Positions 1 to 6,038 of a stretch of 6,534 bases of DNA are shown one piece after another. Where the stretch lies: NCBI GenBank assembly GCA_013213875.1, contig JABSSV010000204.1, forward strand, positions 1 through 6,534. Direction: 5' to 3'. The notes below the pieces were generated by a model, which was given only the letters and a program-made list of their open reading frames with translations, had not been told where the DNA came from and did no database searches. Origin of the DNA: Lysobacterales bacterium. GTDB taxonomy: Bacteria > Pseudomonadota > Gammaproteobacteria > Xanthomonadales > SZUA-36. The number at the start of each line of letters is the position of its first letter. Position 1 is the stretch's first letter. The translations under genes were made by a program, and so were the position numbers.

Positions 1-1
1 G

Positions 2-700
2 CCACCTTCGCTGCAGACCGCCAGCGGCTTTCCCATACGCTTTGTTCCCGCCCAGGAACTGGCCAGCGCGGACGCGCCCGCCTATGAGCAGGAGATCGCC
101 GCCAGTGGGCGCGTATCAACGCGTGCGGACAACCTCCACGACCTCTGTAACGCCCTGGTCTGGGCCCGGTTTCCCCAGCTTAAGGCGGCCATGAACGCGC
201 GCCACCTGGCGGCACCACCCAGCGCGGAAGCCGGCCGCCGTGGACAAACCCGAGATGCGCTCACCCTCTTCGACGAGTGCGGCCTGCTGGTCACGAGCCC
301 GGAACGGTTTCCCCTGGAGGCTCTGGCACGGCATGACTGGCATAAGCTTTTTGGCACAGCCGGTGAACGGTGGTCGCCCCAGGTTCGGGTCTTTTGCGTA
401 GGGCATGCGAATCTGGAAAAGCTCCAGCGGCCTTACAAATCCATGACCGGGCGCTGCCTGTTACTGCATACACCTGATGCCATGCCTGCAACCCATGAAC
501 TGGACCGTATGATGGCCGAACTGTGGAAGCCGGGAAGTGACCTGCGCCGCCCGGCGGACCTGGCCCCGCTGCCCCATGCAGGTGTGCCCGGCTGGTGGAC
601 AGCCACCGCGCAGCATGCTCATTTCTATGCCGACTCGTCGGTATTTCGACCGGCACGGTCTGGCCGTTCCGTCACGCCGGTCTGGTCCGTAAGGTCCTGA
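2..700 (+). CDS. DUF3025 family protein, 5'-truncated by the window edge
   Basis: The frame is open from base 2 to the TGA at 698-700, giving 232 visible residues. The first in-frame ATG, at 191, is internal: strongly family-like sequence lies upstream of it. This includes the block TRADNLHDL (fragment residues 40-48), followed by NALVWARFP and then K-A-A-M-N-A. That pattern (TR.DN.HDL.NALVW..FP..KAA.N) is, from memory, the hallmark of DUF3025, a proteobacterial family of unknown function. The C-terminal block GVPGWW (194-199) and FYADSSVFRPAR (208-219) also fits. Family members are about 250-280 residues, so I infer that only some 30-50 N-terminal residues are missing. No signal peptide or membrane segment is visible in the fragment, so it is probably cytoplasmic. 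Its last 76 bp are antisense to the end of the convergent acyltransferase gene. Function unknown; family call fairly secure. Confidence 0.85.
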   Translation, partial: PPSLQTASGFPIRFVPAQELASADAPAYEQEIAASGRVSTRADNLHDLCNALVWARFPQLKAAMNARHLAAPPSAEAGRRGQTRDALTLFDECGLLVTSPERFPLEALARHDWHKLFGTAGERWSPQVRVFCVGHANLEKLQRPYKSMTGRCLLLHTPDAMPATHELDRMMAELWKPGSDLRRPADLAPLPHAGVPGWWTATAQHAHFYADSSVFRPARSGRSVTPVWSVRS

Positions 701-1941
701 TCACGACGGAAGGGAAGGTAGGCGGCCGCCTGGGCACCGTAGCGTTGACGATGTTCCCGCTCCTCCGCCACATAGCTCGCAACGGCCTGGCGAAAACGTG
801 GGTCAGCGATGTAATGAAGCGACTGGGTCGTGACCGGCTCGAAGCCCCGCAGCAGCTTGTGCTCGCCCTGCGTGCCCGGGTCAAACCGCTGCAACCCCTG
901 ATCGATGGCGAATTCAATACCCTGATAGAAGCACGCCTCAAAGTGAAGGCAGTCCAGCTCCGCCAGACAGCCCCACCAGCGGCCATAGAGCGTGTTGCGA
1001 TCGAACAGGAACAAGGCACCGGCCACCACCTCACCTTCCTGAGTGGCCTCGGTCAGCATCAGCTGGGAAGCGAGACGCTCGCGCAACAGGGTAAAAAACT
1101 CGCGCGTCAGGTAGCCACCATGTCCGCTACGCTTCAAGAAAGTCGCACGGTAGCAGCGATAAAACGCATCCCACGCGGCTTCATCAATCTCATCACCGAC
1201 CCGCCGGCGGAGCTGAACCTGTTGCGCCGCCACCCGCCGGCGCTCCCGCCGCACATTCTTCCTTCGGCTGGAACGCAGGCTCATCAGGAAGGCCTCGAAA
1301 TGGTCGAAGTCTCGATTAAACCAGTGAAACTGCACGTCATGCCGTTCCAGCAGCCGGGAATCGCTGGCTTGCAACAGGGCACAGCTGGGCGCATCGGGAA
1401 ACAGACCATGCCAGCTGGAAGCGCCCTCGCCTTCCAACTGCTCGTGCATGGCCTGCATGAGCCGACGGGTTAGCGCGTCTTGATCCCAACCTGCCGCCAG
1501 ACCAATGCGGGGACCTGCCGATGGGGTAAAGGGCACCGCGCTGACCAGTTTCGGATAATAGGCCAGCCCATGCCTTTGCCAGGCATCGGCCCAGGCCCAG
1601 TCGAACACGAACTCGCCGTAGGAATGGGATTTACGATACAGAGGCATGCCGGCCACGGCCCGGCCCTCGTGCTCCAGCAATAGGTGGCAGGGCGCCCAGC
1701 CTGAATCAGGATCGGCTGAACCACTGTCTTCCAGAGCACTTAAAAAGCCATGACGTAGGAAGGGGTTGTGTTCCGGCCACAGCCGATCCCAGTCGTCCGC
1801 AGACACATCGCTGATGCGATTCAGCAAGCGCACCGTTGTCGGAGGGCAACTCACGGTGCCGAGGTTTGCATTGGGATTGGGGGATGACATGCCTGAGCCA
1901 TTGTGTCGGATGCAGGTGGGCAGGGATATGGGCGAGTCCAA
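625..1941 (-). CDS. FemAB-like / GNAT-fold N-acyltransferase (COG3146, DUF482 type)
   Basis: A cytoplasmic protein of 438 residues from a TTG start, or 421 from the in-frame ATG at 1888-1890. The N-terminal half has NPFLRHGFLSALEDSG (59-74), SHSYGEFVFDWAWADA (105-120) and YYPKLVSAVPFTP (128-140). A basic segment RRKNVRRERR covers 226-235. The C-terminal half has LHFEACFYQGIEFAI (332-346), then PGTQGEHKLLRGFEP (355-369). These are hallmarks of the family annotated as 'predicted N-acyltransferase' or 'peptidogalycan biosynthesis' protein, with two GNAT-like domains related to FemAB. The true substrate is not established. I chose TTG because GAGG lies 7 nt upstream and codon third positions stay GC-rich; the ATG has only a poorly placed CAGG. 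The family-like part ends near LPFRRDQ (409-415). The last 23 residues lie opposite the DUF3025 gene and look like an added tail. It diverges from the acylase gene. Confidence 0.88.
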   Translation of the reverse strand: MDSPISLPTCIRHNGSGMSSPNPNANLGTVSCPPTTVRLLNRISDVSADDWDRLWPEHNPFLRHGFLSALEDSGSADPDSGWAPCHLLLEHEGRAVAGMPLYRKSHSYGEFVFDWAWADAWQRHGLAYYPKLVSAVPFTPSAGPRIGLAAGWDQDALTRRLMQAMHEQLEGEGASSWHGLFPDAPSCALLQASDSRLLERHDVQFHWFNRDFDHFEAFLMSLRSSRRKNVRRERRRVAAQQVQLRRRVGDEIDEAAWDAFYRCYRATFLKRSGHGGYLTREFFTLLRERLASQLMLTEATQEGEVVAGALFLFDRNTLYGRWWGCLAELDCLHFEACFYQGIEFAIDQGLQRFDPGTQGEHKLLRGFEPVTTQSLHYIADPRFRQAVASYVAEEREHRQRYGAQAAAYLPFRRDQDLTDQTGVTERPDRAGRNTDESA

Positions 1942-1970
1942 ATACTACCCTCGCGCCCGAACCGCTGCCG

Positions 1971-1986
1971 TGAAAATCATTTTTCA
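1971..1986. repeat. Inverted repeat TGAAAA-N4-TTTTCA in the divergent intergenic region
   Basis: A perfect 6-bp inverted repeat (1971-1976 and 1981-1986) with the 4-bp spacer TCAT. It sits about 30 bp upstream of the acyltransferase start and 100 bp upstream of the acylase start. The position would suit an operator for either divergent gene, but the arms are short and AT-rich, so chance is a fair explanation. I recognise no regulator for it. Confidence 0.25.
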
Positions 1987-2026
1987 GAGACGTTCCCGGC
2001 AAAAAACATCTGCTTTTATCACTGCA

Positions 2027-2036
2027 GCGCTAGCGC
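2027..2036. repeat. Perfect 10-bp palindrome GCGCTAGCGC over the expected -35 position
   Basis: GCGCTAGCGC reads identically on both strands. It covers the spot where a -35 hexamer should lie for the TATAAT box at 2053-2058; no TTGACA-like sequence is present there. It could be a regulator site replacing a weak -35, but short GC-rich palindromes arise easily in such DNA. Confidence 0.25.
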
Positions 2037-2052
2037 CCCGCGAACGCGCCGC

Positions 2053-2058
2053 TATAAT
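2053..2058 (+). promoter_or_regulatory. Probable -10 box (TATAAT) of the acylase gene
   Basis: A perfect sigma-70 type TATAAT lies 26 bp upstream of the acylase ATG. Transcription would start near 2065, giving a leader of about 20 nt that still contains the Shine-Dalgarno site. No good -35 hexamer is found 16-18 bp upstream and there is no TGn extended -10, so the promoter may be weak or activator-dependent. Confidence 0.6.
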
Positions 2059-2072
2059 CAGCACACCCCCCA

Positions 2073-2078
2073 AAGGAG
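2073..2078 (+). promoter_or_regulatory. Ribosome binding site of the acylase gene (AAGGAG)
   Basis: AAGGAG, followed by AG, lies 6 nt before the ATG at 2085. It is a near-ideal Shine-Dalgarno sequence and fixes this start, which also gives a complete signal peptide. Confidence 0.85.
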
Positions 2079-2084
2079 AGAATA

Positions 2085-2150
2085 ATGACAAAGAAAGCAT
2101 TACTGGCGCTTGCCTGCGCCGGCGCGCTGTTCGGTTCCAAGGCCGTGGCC
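2085..2150 (+). other. Signal peptide of the acylase
   Basis: The codons for residues 1-22 encode Lys3-Lys4, a hydrophobic core (about residues 5-17) and the AVA motif at 20-22 before Glu23. This is a typical signal peptidase I site. No twin arginine is present. Confidence 0.85.
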
Positions 2151-4982
2151 GAGGACATCCCGGCACTGCTTATAGGCGCGGACGTAACAGTTCAGGTCGA
2201 TGCGCTGGGCATCCCTTCGATAACTGCCGAAACGCAAACCGACCTGGCTTTCGCCCAGGGCTATCTGCATGCGCAGGACCGTTTCTTTCAGATGGACCTG
2301 CAGCGCCGCCAGGCCAGCGGCACGCTGGCCGAGCTCTTTGGTGCCAGCACACTGGCCGCCGATATCCAGAGCCGCACCCTGGGCCTGCGCCGAGCCGCAC
2401 TCAAGTCCTACGGCATCATGGATCCGGGTACCCAGCAATGGCTCAACGCCTATGCGGACGGCGTTAACCAGTGGCTAGCCAACAATCCTCTGCCCCCGGA
2501 GTACGCGGCGCTCGAATTGACCAGTGCCAAGAGCTGGTCCGCCATCGACTCCATTGTTGTGGGCAAGGTTCTGGCTTTCAGTCTCTCCTTTTCCGGCTCT
2601 GACATCGATAACACGCTGATGGCAGGTCTCTATCAGCAGGTGGGCGCAGCGCTCGGATTTGACGGCGCCGCCCTGTTTACAGAAGACACCCATCGCATTG
2701 CGCCGATCGATGACCGGGTCACCGTGCCCGATTTTCTGGACAACATGGCCGCGGTTGCCGCCACTGAGGGCGGCACCAGCGCGAACACGGCCGCTCGCAA
2801 GAAACCGGCAGACAGTTTCACGCTGGGCAAGGTCAATATGACCGCTTTCAATCTGGCCAAGAGCTGGAACGAAGCCATTGCGGATGCGCCCCTATTCCAG
2901 GAGAGCAAACGACTCAAGGAAGGTATCAAAGGCTCAAACGAGTGGTCCGTTGCCGGCTCAGCCAGCGCCGACGGCAATCCGCTGATTGCCAACGACCCGC
3001 ATTTGACGCTGGACATGCCACCGATCTTCACCGAGGAATCGCATATTGTGACCGGTGAGCAGGGCTACACGGCCAGCGGTGTCAGCCTGCCCGGCGCCCC
3101 GGGGATCATCCAGGGCTGCAATGGCAATCTGTGCTGGGGCACAACGGTAAACCCCATGGATGTCACCGATTACTTTCAGGAGACACTGATCCTGAACGGC
3201 CTCGGGCTGCCAACGCACACGGTCTTCAAAGGCGAAGCCGAGCCCGTGCAGCTGATTTTCCAATCCTTCTTCGCCAACCAGCTCGATGGCACCGCCGATA
3301 ATATTGAGCGCCTGAATGTGCCGCTGACCGGTGGTGGGGTCACCATTCTGGTACCGCGCCGCAATGGCCCGGTGCTGTCTCTGGATCTGGCCAATTCAAG
3401 TGCATTGAGCGTGCAGTACACGGGGCTTTATCCCACCCGTGAACTGGCGGCCTTCCGCAAGTTTAATCAGGCCGAGACACTGGAAGACTTTGAGGCGGGA
3501 TTGCAGGACTTTGATGTCGGCTCGCAGAACTTCATGGTCTCTGACAAGACCGGCAACATCGCCTATTACACCAGCGCCGAGATGCCCATTCGTAGCGATT
3601 TGCAGGATGACATGGCGCCAGACGGTGGCATGCCGCCCTGGATGATTCGCGACGGCTCGGGCACGCTGAACCATGAATGGCTGGAAGTGCGCAATCCGCA
3701 GCCACAGCAGGTTCTGCCGTTTGAGATCCTGCCCTTTGCGGAAATGCCGCAGGTCAAGAACCCGGCTGCCGGCTATATTGCCAACGCCAATAACGATCCG
3801 GTGGGCACCACGCTCGACAACAATGCCCTGAACCAGGTGCGACCCGGCGGTGGCATTTACTACCTCAACCCGGGCTACACGGCAGACCGCATGGGACGTA
3901 TTGACCGGGAACTAACCGACCTGGTCGCAGCCGGTGGCGTGACCCAGGACGATATGGCGGTGCTGCAGGCCAATAATCAACTGCTGGACGCCGAATTGTT
4001 CATGCCCTTCATCTTGCAGGCATTCGCGAACGCATCGGCGGAAGGGGCCTTCCCGGGTCTGGCGCAATTCCTGCTGGATCCGCGCATGGTCGAGGCGGGC
4101 GCTCGCCTGGGCGCCTGGGACTTCAGCACGCCGACCGGTATCGCCGAGGGCTGGGATCCGTTTGATGATCCGGGCGCCCTGCCCGAGCCGGAGCAAGGCG
4201 AGATTGATGCCAGCGTAGCCGCTACCCTGTTCGCGGTCTGGCGCGGCCAGATGATTCGCAACACGGTCGACGCGACCCTGGCCGGAGTCTTTGAACCGGC
4301 GCTGGAAGCACTCGGTATTGACGCCGACTATTTGCCGGGCGACAGCCTGGCCGTCAGCGCCCTGCTGAACCTGCTGGAGACTTTTGAGCAGAGCAACGGT
4401 GTTGGTGCCTCCGGCATACCCTTCTTTAACGTGCCCGATACACCAAACCCGGCAGATCAGCGTGACATCCTGATCCTGTTCAGCCTGCTATCCAGTCTGG
4501 ATCTGCTGGCGTCCGATGAGTTTGCGCCGGCTTTTGCCAACTCGACGACGCTGTCGGATTACCGCTGGGGCAAACTGCACCGCATCGTCTTCAACCATCC
4601 GCTGGGCGCCGATCCTTTCAACGTGCCTAACGGGGGCGGCCTGAGCGATCTCGCACCGGATCTTCCCGGTGTAGCGCGTGCCGGTGGCCGGGGTGCCGTG
4701 GATGCATCGAGCCATAGCGCCCGTGCCGATGGACTGAACGACTTTATGTTCGGTGCTGGCCCGGCGCGCCGCTTTGTTGGCACGCTGACGCCGGACGGCC
4801 CGGTCGGTGAGGAAGTCATCCCCGGCGGCCGCAGTGGCGTGTTTTTCAGCCCGCACTACGCGGATCAGCTACCGCTTTGGCTGACCAACAACTATCACGC
4901 ATTGAGCCTGGGCACCGATGATGCGAATGCGGGCGAAGTTAGCAGCTTCCGCTTTATCGCCAGCGACGCTGAAACGCCCTGA
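2085..4982 (+). CDS. Penicillin acylase family protein (exported Ntn-hydrolase; possible AHL or cephalosporin-type acylase)
   Basis: A 965-residue precursor. Residues 1-22 form a Sec signal peptide cut at AVA|ED, so the enzyme acts in the periplasm or outside. The family (PF01804) cuts itself before a nucleophilic Ser, here Gly283-Ser284 in KGSNEW, giving alpha (about 23-283 including linker) and beta (284-965) chains that hydrolyse amide bonds. Beta Ser1 is Ser284. DPHL places His at beta23, as in cephalosporin and AHL acylases; penicillin G acylase has Gln. WGTTV (351-355) supplies the oxyanion-hole Val355. Asp359, Thr361 and Asp362 fit the calcium site. The NANN block (567-570) holds the catalytic Asn, and DRMGRI the Arg motif. 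YRWGKLH (826-832) is a conserved late block. The beta chain is some 125 residues longer than in well-known members. The only mature cysteines are 345 and 350. Own promoter and terminator suggest a single-gene transcript. Family sure, substrate unknown. Confidence 0.93.
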   Translation: MTKKALLALACAGALFGSKAVAEDIPALLIGADVTVQVDALGIPSITAETQTDLAFAQGYLHAQDRFFQMDLQRRQASGTLAELFGASTLAADIQSRTLGLRRAALKSYGIMDPGTQQWLNAYADGVNQWLANNPLPPEYAALELTSAKSWSAIDSIVVGKVLAFSLSFSGSDIDNTLMAGLYQQVGAALGFDGAALFTEDTHRIAPIDDRVTVPDFLDNMAAVAATEGGTSANTAARKKPADSFTLGKVNMTAFNLAKSWNEAIADAPLFQESKRLKEGIKGSNEWSVAGSASADGNPLIANDPHLTLDMPPIFTEESHIVTGEQGYTASGVSLPGAPGIIQGCNGNLCWGTTVNPMDVTDYFQETLILNGLGLPTHTVFKGEAEPVQLIFQSFFANQLDGTADNIERLNVPLTGGGVTILVPRRNGPVLSLDLANSSALSVQYTGLYPTRELAAFRKFNQAETLEDFEAGLQDFDVGSQNFMVSDKTGNIAYYTSAEMPIRSDLQDDMAPDGGMPPWMIRDGSGTLNHEWLEVRNPQPQQVLPFEILPFAEMPQVKNPAAGYIANANNDPVGTTLDNNALNQVRPGGGIYYLNPGYTADRMGRIDRELTDLVAAGGVTQDDMAVLQANNQLLDAELFMPFILQAFANASAEGAFPGLAQFLLDPRMVEAGARLGAWDFSTPTGIAEGWDPFDDPGALPEPEQGEIDASVAATLFAVWRGQMIRNTVDATLAGVFEPALEALGIDADYLPGDSLAVSALLNLLETFEQSNGVGASGIPFFNVPDTPNPADQRDILILFSLLSSLDLLASDEFAPAFANSTTLSDYRWGKLHRIVFNHPLGADPFNVPNGGGLSDLAPDLPGVARAGGRGAVDASSHSARADGLNDFMFGAGPARRFVGTLTPDGPVGEEVIPGGRSGVFFSPHYADQLPLWLTNNYHALSLGTDDANAGEVSSFRFIASDAETP
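2931..2936 (+). other. Predicted autoproteolytic cleavage site Gly283-Ser284
   Basis: GGC TCA encodes the Gly-Ser junction in GSNEW. In this family, cleavage at the matching Gly-Ser bond frees the catalytic Ser as the beta-chain N-terminus. The 22-residue spacing to the His of DPHL (Ser beta1 to His beta23) supports the assignment. Confidence 0.85.
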
Positions 4983-5007
4983 CCAGCATTTCGTTTAAGC
5001 ACTTTCC

Positions 5008-5033
5008 ACGGGCCCTTCGGGGCCCGTTTTTTT
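5008..5033 (+). terminator. Rho-independent terminator after the acylase gene
   Basis: An 8-bp perfect stem ACGGGCCC/GGGCCCGT (5008-5015 with 5020-5027) closes on the very stable loop C(UUCG)G. A run of seven T covers 5027-5033. It begins 26 nt after the acylase stop and separates that gene from the nucleoside hydrolase transcript. On the other strand no comparable T-run follows. Confidence 0.93.
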
Positions 5034-5081
5034 GTCTGAAACAGGCCGTCGGGGAAAGCGCAGCACCGGGGTCAGAGGGCC

Positions 5082-5087
5082 TATAAT
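5082..5087 (+). promoter_or_regulatory. Probable -10 box (TATAAT) directly before the nucleoside hydrolase
   Basis: A perfect TATAAT ends only 6 nt before the ATG at 5094. A normal start 6-8 nt past the -10 would fall on or beside that ATG, implying a leaderless message. No convincing -35 is seen at 16-18 bp spacing (the sequence there is near CGCAGC) and there is no TGn motif, so the call rests on the -10 alone. Confidence 0.55.
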
Positions 5088-5097
5088 GCGCGCATGA
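5086..5097 (+). other. Possible three-codon minicistron (Met-Arg-Ala) ending in ATGA at the hydrolase start
   Basis: ATG CGC GCA TGA lies in a different frame from the hydrolase, and its TGA overlaps the hydrolase ATG. GAGG at 5075-5078 is spaced 7 nt from this small ATG but 15 nt from the main one. It can only be translated if transcription starts upstream of about 5075. Speculative. Confidence 0.2.
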
Positions 5098-6038
5098 AGC
5101 ACCGCCTAATCATCGACTGTGACCCGGGTCAGGACGACGCCATCATGCTGCTCATGGCCCTGGCCTGGCCCGAAAAGCTGGAGCTGTTGGGCGTCTGCGC
5201 CGTGGCCGGCAACGTGCCTCTAGCGCTTACCCAGCGCAACACGAGGATGATCTGCGAACTGGCTGGGCGTGCTGACCTGCCGGTCTTCGCGGGCTGCGAG
5301 GCGCCTCTCCAGCGGGAACTGCATACCGCCGAGCACGTGCATGGCAGCAGTGGCCTGGATGGGCTGGCGCTGTGGGAGCCCGCGCTGCCGCTACAGGAGC
5401 AGCACGCCGTGAATTTTCTGATTGAGACGCTGCTGGATGCAGAGCCTGAAAGCATCACGCTGGTACCCACCGGCCCGCTTACCAACATCGCCATGGCCCT
5501 GCAAAAAGAGCCCGCCATCACGCGCGGCATTCGCAACATCGTGCTCATGGGCGGCGCTATGAGGGAAGCTGGCAACATCACACCTTCGGCGGAATTCAAC
5601 ATCTACGTCGACCCACACGCGGCACAAACGGTACTGACATGCGGGCGCCCGCTGGTGGTGGCTGGTCTCGACGTCACCCATCAGGTCCCCGTGCCGCGCG
5701 CCTGGCTACAGACCCTGCAAAACAGAGGCGACGCAGTCGCAGAGGCGGTGGCCGCCATGCTGACCTACTACAACCGCTTTGACACGGAAAAATACGGCAG
5801 CGAAGGCGCCCCCCTCCATGACCCCTGCACCATCGCCTGGCTGCTGGAGCCGCAATTGTTTACGGGACGGGATTGCCATATCGCGGTAGAAACCGAATCT
5901 GCTCTGACCCTAGGACACACCGCCGTAGATTTCTGGCAGGTGACTTCGCAAACCGCCAACGCCCACTGGTTACATGCCGTCGATGCAGGCGGTTTCTTTC
6001 ATCTGCTGGACAGGAGTCTGAAGCGCTATGCCATCTAG
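5094..6038 (+). CDS. Ribonucleoside hydrolase, RihA-like (inosine-uridine preferring nucleoside hydrolase family)
   Basis: A cytoplasmic enzyme of 314 residues, the usual family length, predicted to split ribonucleosides into free base and ribose for salvage. The calcium and catalytic motif DCDPGQDD is at residues 8-15 (Asp10, Asp14, Asp15). HVHGSSGLDG (81-90) carries the group I His, PTGPLTN (125-131) includes Thr126, and MGGA follows. EFNIYVDP includes Glu167 and Asn169, and LHDPCTIAWL holds His242 and Asp243. By memory it resembles E. coli RihA along its length, including the C-terminal end, and RihA prefers pyrimidine nucleosides. Specificity here is an inference, so I give no symbol. The ATG is firm because the catalytic motif begins at residue 8. 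There is no Shine-Dalgarno site at normal distance, and a TATAAT box lies 6 nt upstream. It overlaps the ribokinase gene by 11 bp, which indicates a nucleoside-to-ribose-5-phosphate operon. Confidence 0.94.
   Translation: MKHRLIIDCDPGQDDAIMLLMALAWPEKLELLGVCAVAGNVPLALTQRNTRMICELAGRADLPVFAGCEAPLQRELHTAEHVHGSSGLDGLALWEPALPLQEQHAVNFLIETLLDAEPESITLVPTGPLTNIAMALQKEPAITRGIRNIVLMGGAMREAGNITPSAEFNIYVDPHAAQTVLTCGRPLVVAGLDVTHQVPVPRAWLQTLQNRGDAVAEAVAAMLTYYNRFDTEKYGSEGAPLHDPCTIAWLLEPQLFTGRDCHIAVETESALTLGHTAVDFWQVTSQTANAHWLHAVDAGGFFHLLDRSLKRYAI
6012..6016 (+). promoter_or_regulatory. Ribosome binding site of the ribokinase gene (AGGAG), inside the hydrolase gene
   Basis: AGGAG lies 11 nt before the ATG at 6028, within the last codons of the nucleoside hydrolase. 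The spacing is slightly long but usable, and supports translation coupled to the upstream gene. Confidence 0.55.

Noticed and set aside
191..700. ATG at 191 as the start of the DUF3025 gene
   Set aside because: The same frame is open to the window edge, and the conserved TRADNLHDL and NALVWARFP motifs lie upstream of this ATG.
595..1473. A 292-residue open frame on the + strand
   Set aside because: It lies antisense to the acyltransferase gene, whose motifs are clear. The + strand translation shows no family motif and is best explained as a GC-rich shadow frame.
2106..2117. Possible lipoprotein lipobox at Cys11 (LALAC) of the acylase
   Set aside because: The position three before the Cys is Ala, not Leu/Val/Ile, and the hydrophobic stretch before it is too short. 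A normal AVA|ED signal peptidase I site follows at 22/23.
1766..2467. A 233-residue open frame on the + strand across the divergent region
   Set aside because: It runs out of frame through the acylase signal peptide and antisense to the acyltransferase start, with no recognisable motif or good ribosome binding site.
5129..5602. A 157-residue open frame on the - strand within the nucleoside hydrolase gene
   Set aside because: It is a shadow on the strand opposite a well-supported enzyme, and is rich in Ser, Ala and Arg without a motif.
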